Below, one piece after another: positions 24,475-32,047 of a DNA stretch of 64,000 nucleotides (position 1 is its first letter; every line of letters begins with the position of its first letter). The stretch comes from Brevibacillus laterosporus LMG 15441. GTDB taxonomy: Bacteria; Bacillota; Bacilli; Brevibacillales; Brevibacillaceae. The position numbers and the translations under genes are program-made. A model generated the notes under the pieces. The model saw only the letters and a program-made list of their open reading frames with translations, was not told the origin of the DNA and did no database searches. Location of the stretch: the NCBI RefSeq assembly GCF_000219535.2, contig NZ_CP007806.1, positions 3,072,501-3,136,500 on the forward strand. The letters run 5' to 3'.

Positions 24475-25167
24475 ATGAGTCCGACAGATAGCAAAGGGAG
24501 CTTTCTCTTAGTTGAAGATGAAAAAAATCTTGCACGTTATTTACAATTGGAATTAATGAATGAAGGATATAATGTTGAGATTTGCTATGATGGGGCGATC
24601 GGGCTTGAAAAAGCATTACATAATGAATACGACCTCATTCTGTTGGATGTCATGATTCCCCAAATTTCCGGCATTGAAGTGTGTCGGCGTATCCGAGATA
24701 CAGGAAGTGAGGTACCGATCATCATGCTTACGGCACGTAATGAGGTTCAGGATATTGTAGCTGGACTAGACAGTGGTGCTAATGATTATTTAACTAAGCC
24801 CTTTGCTATCGAGGAGTTATTTGCTCGTATCCGTGCTAATCTTCGCCCGGTTGTTTCCAAGAATCAGGAAATACTACACATCGGTTCACTGGAAATTCAA
24901 GTACAGAACCGGCGTGTATTCCGTGAAACGAAGGAAATTTTATTAACCCCACGAGAATTTGATTTATTGCTGTACTTAGCTAATCATCAAGGTCAAGCTT
25001 TAACCCGCGAACAATTATTGACGGCAGTTTGGGGATTCGACTTTATGGGCAATACCAATGTAGTCGATGTGTATATCCGCTATCTACGCAATAAGATTGA
25101 ACGAAAACGAGCCAAAAAATTAATCCATACCATTCGTGGAGTTGGCTACAGTTTACGGGTGGAATAA
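24475..25167 (+). CDS. OmpR/PhoB-family response regulator
   Basis: A 230-residue regulator. The receiver domain (about 8-122) shows the acidic pair 'VEDEKN', the phospho-Asp in DLILLDVMIP, the Thr in 'MLTARNE' and the Lys in 'YLTKPFAIEEL'. A winged-helix DNA-binding domain follows (about 135-228) with 'TPREFDLLLYL' and 'VDVYIRYLRNKI'. The ATG at 24475 is chosen because the receiver starts right after it; the frame is open further upstream without homology. Its stop codon directly precedes the kinase start. The signal is unknown. Confidence 0.92.
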   Translation: MSPTDSKGSFLLVEDEKNLARYLQLELMNEGYNVEICYDGAIGLEKALHNEYDLILLDVMIPQISGIEVCRRIRDTGSEVPIIMLTARNEVQDIVAGLDSGANDYLTKPFAIEELFARIRANLRPVVSKNQEILHIGSLEIQVQNRRVFRETKEILLTPREFDLLLYLANHQGQALTREQLLTAVWGFDFMGNTNVVDVYIRYLRNKIERKRAKKLIHTIRGVGYSLRVE

Positions 25168-26532
25168 ATGCGAAAACAAGTTACTAGACGCCTGCCAACT
25201 TCTTTAACTTGGCGATTAACCGTTATTTTAACCACTGCAATGACTCTGTTTTTGTTATTTATGAATTTGTTTGTCTACATGTCTACTAGTAATTTGGTTT
25301 ATCAATATGAACAAAAGCAATTGCAAAAGAAGGTTGTTACCATTTTAAATGAGTTGCAAAAAGCTACTTTGGGTCATAAAACCACTAACCTTCAAGTTGT
25401 AAAGGATGTACTGTTGAAATATGCTGATGTTCATCAAGCGATTCTATTAGAAACCTCCACTAACAAAACCCTAGCATCTGTGATTGGTACTGGCTGGACA
25501 GAAGAAGATTTACGTAATCAAGAAAATGTAATTAGCTCAATGCAAACGGTTCAATTACCTGGTTTTCCAGATGTCCTTTTGCTAACCATCATTCAGGATA
25601 ATGAACAACTCCGTCCCATTTTTCGCATCCTTATCCAGATTCTCTGCTGGTCTGCTGTCGCTACCTTTATCATTTCAGCCATCGGTGTCTATCAATTGAC
25701 CCAAATTGGATTACAGCCGTTAACCCAACTAATTGAGCAAATTCGTAAAAAAGAAGCTGAGGATTTACGCTCACGCCTTCCCGTCATCACCAATGATGCT
25801 GAAATCAAAGATTTAGTCCTAGCTTTCAACTCTCTATTGGATCGTGTTGAGGATGCCTTCAGTAAACAACAACAATTTATTGCAGATGCATCTCATGAAT
25901 TTAAAACGCCACTTGCTATCATCGAAGGCTATGCACGCCTTTTGCAACGCTGGGGAAAGCATAATCCCGAGGTAAGGGATGAGGCGCTTTCTGCCATGCT
26001 TCAAGAATGCTCGCGTCTTTTTGAGTTGATTGAAGATCTACTATCGCTTGCTAAATTACAAGATAATCCCTCTAAGGAACCCTTATTTGCCACACAGGAT
26101 ATGGTTCCCTTGTTAGAAGAAATCCGTACAACATGGACAACGCTCTTTCCTAAACACCTTTCGCTTCACTTTTCATGGAATGCACCACTAACATTACCCA
26201 TGAATCCAGGTAAAATCCGTCAACTTTTTGATATTTTATTAGATAATGCCAAGAAATACACAGAGGAGGGCTTTGTTGAAGTCCATGTCTTTTCCACTGA
26301 CGCCTGGGTCGAGATACATATAAAAGACACTGGTGTAGGAATTCCTGACGCAGAACTTGCAAACGTATTTCAACGGTTTTATCGAGTAGATAAATCTCGG
26401 ACTCGTGAAAAAGGTGGTAGCGGATTAGGCTTATCAATTGCCAAATCAATTGTTGATTTACATCATGGACGAATTGAGATGCGTAGAACGCCTACAGGCG
26501 GAACGGAGGTTGTGGTTTGGCTCCCCTGTTAA
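25168..26532 (+). CDS. Membrane sensor histidine kinase
   Basis: A 454-residue kinase that starts at the base after the regulator's stop. It has a first membrane helix (about 18-38), an extracellular sensor of about 115 residues, a second helix (about 155-178), HAMP, then HisKA with ADASHEFKTPLAIIEGY (phospho-His), and a HATPase domain with 'LLDNAKKYTEEG', 'DTGVGIP' and 'GGSGLGLSIAKSI'. It phosphorylates the adjacent OmpR-type regulator. The architecture resembles ArlS/YkoH-type kinases, but I cannot name the ligand or an ortholog. Confidence 0.92.
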   Translation: MRKQVTRRLPTSLTWRLTVILTTAMTLFLLFMNLFVYMSTSNLVYQYEQKQLQKKVVTILNELQKATLGHKTTNLQVVKDVLLKYADVHQAILLETSTNKTLASVIGTGWTEEDLRNQENVISSMQTVQLPGFPDVLLLTIIQDNEQLRPIFRILIQILCWSAVATFIISAIGVYQLTQIGLQPLTQLIEQIRKKEAEDLRSRLPVITNDAEIKDLVLAFNSLLDRVEDAFSKQQQFIADASHEFKTPLAIIEGYARLLQRWGKHNPEVRDEALSAMLQECSRLFELIEDLLSLAKLQDNPSKEPLFATQDMVPLLEEIRTTWTTLFPKHLSLHFSWNAPLTLPMNPGKIRQLFDILLDNAKKYTEEGFVEVHVFSTDAWVEIHIKDTGVGIPDAELANVFQRFYRVDKSRTREKGGSGLGLSIAKSIVDLHHGRIEMRRTPTGGTEVVVWLPC

Positions 26533-26550
26533 CTAAAGAAACTGGTCTAT

Positions 26551-26590
26551 GAAAAAGTCGCTTCTTTAATAAAATAGGAAACGACTTTTC
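26551..26590 (+). terminator. Terminator after the two-component genes
   Basis: The arms GAAAAAGTCG (26551-26560) and CGACTTTTC (26582-26590) form a 9-bp stem with one bulged A. The T-run is short. Confidence 0.55.
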
Positions 26591-26713
26591 CATGCAGGCT
26601 AGTAACACCTTCACGCCATTTTTGCTACATTTTTCTATACAAATAGCCATATAAAAAGGGCTGTAAAGAATATATTCTGAATTTCATCCTGTACATGAGG
26701 ATGAGTACTTATC

Positions 26714-27145
26714 CTAGCATTTACAAATACAAACTTTTTCAACTCTGCGAACCTGACCACGTATTTCCCCACCAGGGTGTTGAGTGGTATGGGCATTTAC
26801 ATAGGTTTCTCCTCTTAGCATCAGCTGGATTAATTCCGCAAGTGTTCTTCCTTGGAGCGGACCAACCAAATCTGCACTAGTAATGGATCCAGTCACAACG
26901 GCATCACATACACTAATTCCACGTTGTACCGGTCCAAAAAGAAATACCACTATCGGCCCATTAACACCTCTAACCCCGATATGAATATGGGCTTGGGTCA
27001 GGTCACGTAAATCATGTAACGATAAACGGAAATCAAGTCTGCTATTATCTGCACTAAGCTGGAACGTAGCGGTCCCAGAAGCATTTGTGAGAACAGGTGG
27101 GACTTCCTCAGAGCCTCGTAGCTTAGCTTGGAATTGTATTGTCAT
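26714..27145 (-). CDS. CHRD-domain protein
   Basis: A 143-residue protein made of one CHRD (chordin-like) domain, with 'GSEEVPPVLT', 'AHIHIG' and 'HPGGEIRGQV' as typical landmarks. CHRD domains are beta-sandwich folds found in surface or spore proteins in bacilli; their molecular role is not established. There is no signal peptide. The cysteine-rich end (VCICKC) is odd and could support cross-linking or metal binding. The start has an AAGGAGGTG site. It stands alone. Confidence 0.85.
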   Translation of the reverse strand: MTIQFQAKLRGSEEVPPVLTNASGTATFQLSADNSRLDFRLSLHDLRDLTQAHIHIGVRGVNGPIVVFLFGPVQRGISVCDAVVTGSITSADLVGPLQGRTLAELIQLMLRGETYVNAHTTQHPGGEIRGQVRRVEKVCICKC

Positions 27146-27290
27146 CTCTACACCTCCTTATAATACTTTATTAGGAAAATTAAAAATGGCTTGTATGTTC
27201 AACTACTCAAAGGATATAGAAAAATATTTTGTTTTCTTGTACCTCTTTTTGAAGGAAAACATAAAATCGTAAGCCCTAGGCAAAATTCGA

Positions 27291-27327
27291 ACAGCCCCCT
27301 AACGGCTCTATCCCGTCAGAGGGCTGT
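27291..27327 (-). terminator. Hairpin after the decayed GNAT gene
   Basis: An imperfect inverted repeat of about 15 bp per arm (27291-27305 and 27313-27327), placed just after the remnant's stop codon on the minus strand. Confidence 0.45.
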
Positions 27328-27330
27328 CAT

Positions 27331-27714
27331 CTATGCTTCTAATAAAATAGGAGGTAAGGCTTTACAAGCATAATTATCATACATAATATAGCACTCTTTG
27401 CTTAACTCTACTTTTTCCCAGAACTCTTGTGCCAATGCCTTTTTAGATCAACACACACATAAATCGGAGAAGCGCCTTGAGCTTGAATCCAGTCATTAAT
27501 TTCTCCACGATTGCTTGCCTCAGCTTTTGTTTACGATATTCAGGGACTACATATCATTCATCCATTTGCCAAAGCAGTAATCTTGGATTAGATCTTTTTT
27601 TAAAGAAGCGAGACCATAGCCTACTAACCTTGAAGTTTGGTAAAAATGAATAGGTTTCACTCACATAAATATCGCTGTCTACTAGTTCATATGCTGGTTT
27701 TGCTTTGCAGCATT
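27331..27714 (-). pseudogene. Decayed GNAT acetyltransferase
   Basis: Reading the minus strand gives pieces of a GNAT N-acetyltransferase in three frames. The first contains 'VSETYSFLPNF' and then QMDE-stop-YVVPEYRKQ, the acetyl-CoA-binding motif interrupted by a TGA. After a frameshift comes INDWIQAQGASPIYVCVDLK. After another shift comes ALAQEFWEKVELSK, and the last piece ends at a stop at 27331-27333. The N-terminal third is missing. Order and motifs match GNAT proteins, so this is a dead gene with at least one stop and two frameshifts. Confidence 0.72.
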
Positions 27715-27723
27715 TTTAGTAAA

Positions 27724-27766
27724 AAAGAGGACAGTTATCCCCTTTAAGTGGACAACTATCCTCTTT
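27724..27766 (-). terminator. Terminator of the yidC operon
   Basis: Arms of 17 nt (27724-27740 and 27750-27766) pair with two mismatches or wobbles; on the minus strand the stem is followed by six T residues. Confidence 0.85.
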
Positions 27767-27781
27767 CATGATCATTTATAT

Positions 27782-28561
27782 TTATTTTGCACTTGTAGAA
27801 GAAGTTAGCGGTACATGATAAACCTTATTTAAAAAATAGGTTTGCACGAGCGAAAATACTCCACCCACGACCCAATATAATGGAAGGGCTGCTGGCAAAT
27901 TCATTCCAGCCATAAAGATCATGATCGGCATCATGTAATAGAACATTTTCATATTATTAGCTCCCATGGTAGGAGTCATTTTCATTGACAGCATCGTTTG
28001 GAAAAAGGTTGTCGCTGCTGCTAGTAAAGGCAAGATATAAAATGGATCGGCATGTCCTAAGTTAAACCACATAAATGAATGGTCAGCAATCTCTGGTGTA
28101 CGACGAATCGCGAAGTAAAATGCCATTAGGATCGGCATTTGAACCAGAGCAGGGAGACAGCCCGCCATTGGATTAACTCCGCTTGCTTTGTACAATTCCA
28201 TCATTTCCATTTGCATTTTTTGGGCTTGTTTAGGGTCCTGATTGGAATTACTATACTTTTTTTTCAGTTTATCAATCTGTGGTTGCAGCTTTTTCATGGC
28301 AGCCCCACTTTTCATTTGCTTCATCATGAGAGGCAATAAAAGTGTTCGAATCAACAGCGTCATAATGACAATCGCTAGCCCATAATTCCCATCTGTTAAG
28401 CTAGCAACGTTTTGGATTAACCATGAAAATGGATAAACAAAAAAGTGATCCCAGATACCAGGACTATCTGATGTTATCGGAGCTGTATTGCTACATCCGC
28501 TCAGCAATAACACCACAGCACCAAATAAAAATACAGGTAATGATTTACGTACAGCTTTCAT
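27782..28561 (-). CDS. yidC: YidC/SpoIIIJ-family membrane protein insertase (YidC2-like)
   Basis: A 259-residue lipoprotein insertase. The N-terminal signal ends in a lipobox (LLLSGCS, lipidated Cys23). Five membrane helices follow, with a charged cytoplasmic hairpin ('MKKLQPQIDKLKKKY') and the conserved arginine in 'LLIRTLLLPL' expected in the hydrophilic groove. It inserts proteins into the membrane, alone or with Sec. The ATG at 28561 has a GAGGAGG site that can be hidden by a hairpin formed with the end of the upstream ORF. The gene is not next to rnpA or jag, so it is probably the second, regulated YidC of the cell. Confidence 0.9.
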   Translation of the reverse strand: MKAVRKSLPVFLFGAVVLLLSGCSNTAPITSDSPGIWDHFFVYPFSWLIQNVASLTDGNYGLAIVIMTLLIRTLLLPLMMKQMKSGAAMKKLQPQIDKLKKKYSNSNQDPKQAQKMQMEMMELYKASGVNPMAGCLPALVQMPILMAFYFAIRRTPEIADHSFMWFNLGHADPFYILPLLAAATTFFQTMLSMKMTPTMGANNMKMFYYMMPIMIFMAGMNLPAALPLYWVVGGVFSLVQTYFLNKVYHVPLTSSTSAK

Positions 28562-28565
28562 GAAC

Positions 28566-28615
28566 AAATCCTCCTCATTGTTTGCAAACTCTATAAACAA
28601 ACAAGGAGAAGATTT
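28566..28615 (-). promoter_or_regulatory. Hairpin sequestering the yidC Shine-Dalgarno
   Basis: In the minus-strand RNA the arm at 28615-28598 pairs with 28584-28566. Seven perfect pairs close the loop; then, past one bulged U, ten pairs (two G-U) and one mismatch cover the whole GAGGAGG site (28576-28570). The 5' arm lies inside the last codons of the upstream ORF, so a ribosome held there would melt it. Confidence 0.75.
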
Positions 28616-28878
28616 GGGAGTGTATCATCAGATGACGTGGTTGCTCGCTTCTCTTTTCGCATAGGTACTCGTCGATATAATTTAATAAAAGACGAACGTA
28701 TTGGCATTGTCACAAGCTGTTGACGCCATTCAAAACGTTCTTCGTATTGCATTGACTGACGTTTCCCAACGATGTGAGTAAATAATAATTGACAGCATGG
28801 AACTACAATTACAGATACCCAGAAGAGCAACCAAACATAAGGTAATGACAACCCAATTAATTCATCCACCACGTGCAT
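28591..28878 (-). CDS. MifM-like membrane nascent-chain sensor candidate upstream of yidC
   Basis: A 95-residue protein with one N-terminal membrane helix (about 10-37), acidic residues before it and basic ones after, so N-out/C-in. A charged cytoplasmic tail follows, with 'KLYRRVPMRKEKR' and 'SSDD' near the end. B. subtilis MifM is also 95 residues, has the same topology, lies directly upstream of yidC2, and stalls at its C-terminus to open a hairpin over the yidC2 ribosome site. Here the stop lies 29 nt before yidC and the hairpin is present. Primary sequence similarity to MifM is weak. The start has a GGGAGGTGA site, and an extended -10 (TGTTACAAT, 28928-28920) lies upstream. Confidence 0.75.
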   Translation of the reverse strand: MHVVDELIGLSLPYVWLLFWVSVIVVPCCQLLFTHIVGKRQSMQYEERFEWRQQLVTMPIRSSFIKLYRRVPMRKEKRATTSSDDTLPNLLLVCL

Positions 28879-29048
28879 CTCACCTCCCTATCTGTACATA
28901 AATAGCTAGTACAGTTCCTATTGTAACATACTGTCCATTCCTTGTGGGAGATGTTATGAATTGTTACTTTTTAGAGGAAGGTAAAGACAGTTTTTGATCA
29001 AAAAAGCAGTGAATCGCTCACAAATGGGTAACAGTTATAGCTTTTACT

Positions 29049-29864
29049 TTATTTTTTCGTTTTCTTGTCTGTCTTTGTTGGTGTCGCTTGTTTTTCTTTT
29101 ACCATTCTGGATACCTGCATAATTGTGGCTTCTTTTTGTAATTGAGGTAAATAGTTGCGGATTGCTTGAGCAACCTTTTTACCTCCAGGCCCCACATGGC
29201 CGATAGCAACACATACTTCATTTTGTTTTACTTTTTCACTAATGAGTCTCAGTTGCTTCGTAATATGTGAGGACGTATGCACATCATCTAAAAAGACCAT
29301 GTTTTCAATATAAGGAACCTGTAAATCGTGAGCGACCTGTCCCACAATGCTTCTATAAGAGGTTTTACTGTCAATGTAAAAAAGTCCTCGCTCTTTACAT
29401 ACCTGTAATACAATCCGCATAATACGTGGATTTTGGGTAATTTTCGACCCCATATGATTATTCATACCGATTGCGTGCGGAACATCGTCAATCGCTTTGT
29501 TCACTCGATTGCGGATTTCCTCATCACTTAAATTACTCATAAGGGCTCCGGGCCCTAGCCAGCTTTTAGCCCCTCTCATTGGTTCCATTGGCATGTGAAC
29601 AATTACGTCATGTTTCTTTTGATGGGCCAACTCAGCATCTTTTTTTGTACTTGGTAAAAATGGCATGACTGCAATAGTTAATGGAATCGGTAAATTAAGA
29701 ATTTCCTCTGTTCCCCTCATATTATTGCCAAAATCGTCTATAATGAGGGCCACTTTGCGTGTTTTCATGGGATCGGGAATCTTTTGTTCAGAAGCGGTGA
29801 CTGAGGAACTGACAAGCGCTCCACAAAGCATCAAGACTATTCCTAGTTTAGAAGCAATCCACAT
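29049..29864 (-). CDS. Divergent polysaccharide deacetylase (YibQ-like), secreted
   Basis: A protein of about 271 residues. Residues 1-26 form a Sec signal peptide. The mature part has the NodB-like fold of the YibQ/DUF610 group: VALIIDDFGNN with an Asp pair, 'DVIVHMPMEP', 'MNNHMGSKIT', 'FYIDSKTS' and 'VAIGHVGP'. These residues resemble the metal site of polysaccharide deacetylases. The substrate is not known; cell-wall glycan is likely given the neighbouring muropeptide genes. The ATG at 29864 is preferred, with an AAAGGTAGG site and the signal peptide starting there. The lysine-rich C-terminus is probably disordered. Confidence 0.8.
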   Translation of the reverse strand: MWIASKLGIVLMLCGALVSSSVTASEQKIPDPMKTRKVALIIDDFGNNMRGTEEILNLPIPLTIAVMPFLPSTKKDAELAHQKKHDVIVHMPMEPMRGAKSWLGPGALMSNLSDEEIRNRVNKAIDDVPHAIGMNNHMGSKITQNPRIMRIVLQVCKERGLFYIDSKTSYRSIVGQVAHDLQVPYIENMVFLDDVHTSSHITKQLRLISEKVKQNEVCVAIGHVGPGGKKVAQAIRNYLPQLQKEATIMQVSRMVKEKQATPTKTDKKTKK

Positions 29865-29942
29865 ACTTAAACCTACCTTTACAACGTTTTTTGTTAGTAT
29901 GTGCAACGGCATCCGCTTTCACTCCATTTGAAAACACACAGT

Positions 29943-32021
29943 TTACAGTCCATGACCGTAGGGATACAAAATGTTGCCTTTCGTATCATAGATTGTAACG
30001 GGTAGCTTCCCTTTGGATTTCCCTTCACCAAACAGAATCGCTGCTGTGGCTTGAAAGCTTGCATCTGCATTTCCATATTGCGCCACATACGTAGGGACCT
30101 TTTGAAAATCAGTAAGCTGATATGGGTTTCGTGTAGAAATCATAATTACCGGCTTTTGCTTCTGGTCAATCAGCTTTTTTATGAGTTGATTTACCGGCTG
30201 TAAGCCTCCTGCGAATGAGTCTGGTAAAACCATCAATATGTCGGCACGATCTATTTGTTGTTGTTGCTCAGCTTTGAGCACATGGTTGAGCTTAATGGCT
30301 ACTGTATTTTGATGATATTTCTGGAATGCCCTAGTCATTTCACTCGTATATCGTGACCCAATCACCGCTATTCTTTGTTCAGGAGAAGGATGGAGCGGCA
30401 GTATCCGATCATTTTTAACCACTGTGATTGATTGCTCAGCAATAGCTCGCTCCACTTGTTTGTGAGCTGGTGAAGTAATTGATTTCTCTGCGATTTGTTG
30501 AAGAATAGGAACATGTGGCATCTGTTCCTGCGCAAAAATTCCTCTTCTCATCTTTACTGTTAGGATCCGTCTAACTGCTTCATCCAAACGTTCCTTCTTT
30601 ATTGTTCCCGACATGACTGCCTTCTGCATTCCTAAACTAACCTTTTCAACATCTGGGGGCATTAAAATAATGTCTGCACCAGCATTCATTGCACGAATAC
30701 TGGCATCTACAGTCTCGAAATGCTGTGTAATCCCTCCCATATCCATAGCATCCGTAATAACTAAGCCATCATAACCAAACTCTTTTCGTAATAGCCCTTG
30801 GACGAGCTTAGGTGAGAGCGTAGCTGGTAGATAAATGGATTTGTCCTTTTGATGAGATTCTACCTTTGTAGGCTCTAGCTGTGGAAAAGCTATATGAGCG
30901 ACTAAAACAGAATCTACTCCTTGCTTGATTGCTTGTCGAAATGGAATAAACTCTACTTGCTCCAACTGCTTTTTCCCATAAGAAATAACGGGTAAACCAA
31001 CATGGGAATCTACCGATGTATTGCCATGTCCGGGAAAATGCTTTGCGCTCGCCACAACTCCCGCATCCTGCATACCTGCAATAAAGGAAGTACCCATTTC
31101 GGCTACTAATTGTGGGCTTTCACCATAAGAACGTACCCCAATCACTGGGTTCTTAGAATTATTATTGACGTCTATGGTTGGTGCAAAATCTAAATTAATC
31201 CCGAGTGAAAGGAGTTCATCTGCCATTACTTGTCCAGCCTGATAGGCAAGCTTAGGATTTCGTGTTGCACCTAATGCCATATTTCCTGGCATATTCGTCC
31301 CTTGCTTCAGTCGTGAAACAATTCCGCCTTCCTGATCTGTACCAATAAGTAAGCCGAATTTATGCTGGCTTTGCTGTAGAGCAGTTGTCAATTGAACAAT
31401 TTGTTTGGTCTCATTTAAGCTGTCCTTAAATAAAATGATTCCTCCTAGCTGGAGTCTCTTTATCATATTTGCAATCTCTGGCGTCAACTCCTGAAAAGGC
31501 TTGCCGCCATACATACTAAAACTTGGCATTAATGTCTGTCCTACTTTATCAGCCACGCTCATGGTAGCGAGCAGCCGAGAAATAACATCGTATTTGGCCT
31601 GTGGCTCAGTAATGACTTTCACAGTATTCTTGTCCGTTTTTTCAAGCACCAATCGGTCATGGTAGGTCCCATCTGACACTAAAACGACTGTTTGACCCAA
31701 TTTATCCTGTATGGTTAAAAGTCCTTCTCTCGTAACGGTTGCTACCAGTGGATTGCTAGAGCTCCAGCTTATATTAGCTTGCACCTTTGATAGGCGACCA
31801 TCGGCATACGTATGCAACGCTTGTAATTGAATCTGCGTGGCGGGATATGTCTTGGGCGTTTCAGGCAGATTTTGCGCCAACAATAAATCTGTAGGGTGGG
31901 TCGTGGACACAGTTGTTGTCCGCATCGTATCTGCCCTGTCCTTTGATAAGAAGGGAATGAAAAAACAAGCAAGAAGAATCAAGCTAACTGACGTATAAGC
32001 AAAAATATGCTTCCGTTTCAT
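29943..32021 (-). CDS. nagZ: Beta-N-acetylglucosaminidase NagZ-like (GH3), secreted
   Basis: A GH3 enzyme of about 692 residues with an N-terminal signal or anchor (about 5-25) and a short Ig-like region with 'VTREGLLTI' before the barrel. The barrel shows 'IGTDQEGG', KHFPGHGNT and the His/Asp pair in 'SVDSHVGLP' typical of NagZ; the nucleophile is likely the Asp in VITDAMDMGG. A second alpha/beta domain follows, as in B. subtilis NagZ (YbbD). It removes GlcNAc from muropeptides outside the cell. It lies 27 bp after the NamZ fusion gene, so both form one recycling operon. The ATG at 32021 fits the GGAGG site best. Confidence 0.88.
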   Translation of the reverse strand: MKRKHIFAYTSVSLILLACFFIPFLSKDRADTMRTTTVSTTHPTDLLLAQNLPETPKTYPATQIQLQALHTYADGRLSKVQANISWSSSNPLVATVTREGLLTIQDKLGQTVVLVSDGTYHDRLVLEKTDKNTVKVITEPQAKYDVISRLLATMSVADKVGQTLMPSFSMYGGKPFQELTPEIANMIKRLQLGGIILFKDSLNETKQIVQLTTALQQSQHKFGLLIGTDQEGGIVSRLKQGTNMPGNMALGATRNPKLAYQAGQVMADELLSLGINLDFAPTIDVNNNSKNPVIGVRSYGESPQLVAEMGTSFIAGMQDAGVVASAKHFPGHGNTSVDSHVGLPVISYGKKQLEQVEFIPFRQAIKQGVDSVLVAHIAFPQLEPTKVESHQKDKSIYLPATLSPKLVQGLLRKEFGYDGLVITDAMDMGGITQHFETVDASIRAMNAGADIILMPPDVEKVSLGMQKAVMSGTIKKERLDEAVRRILTVKMRRGIFAQEQMPHVPILQQIAEKSITSPAHKQVERAIAEQSITVVKNDRILPLHPSPEQRIAVIGSRYTSEMTRAFQKYHQNTVAIKLNHVLKAEQQQQIDRADILMVLPDSFAGGLQPVNQLIKKLIDQKQKPVIMISTRNPYQLTDFQKVPTYVAQYGNADASFQATAAILFGEGKSKGKLPVTIYDTKGNILYPYGHGL

Positions 32022-32047
32022 GAACATAAGCCTCCGTCACATGTTGA

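Noticed and set aside
29009-29023. AGTGA-N5-TCACA palindrome upstream of the mifM-like gene
   Set aside because: The spacing is 5, not 6, and no -10 hexamer lies at the FNR distance.
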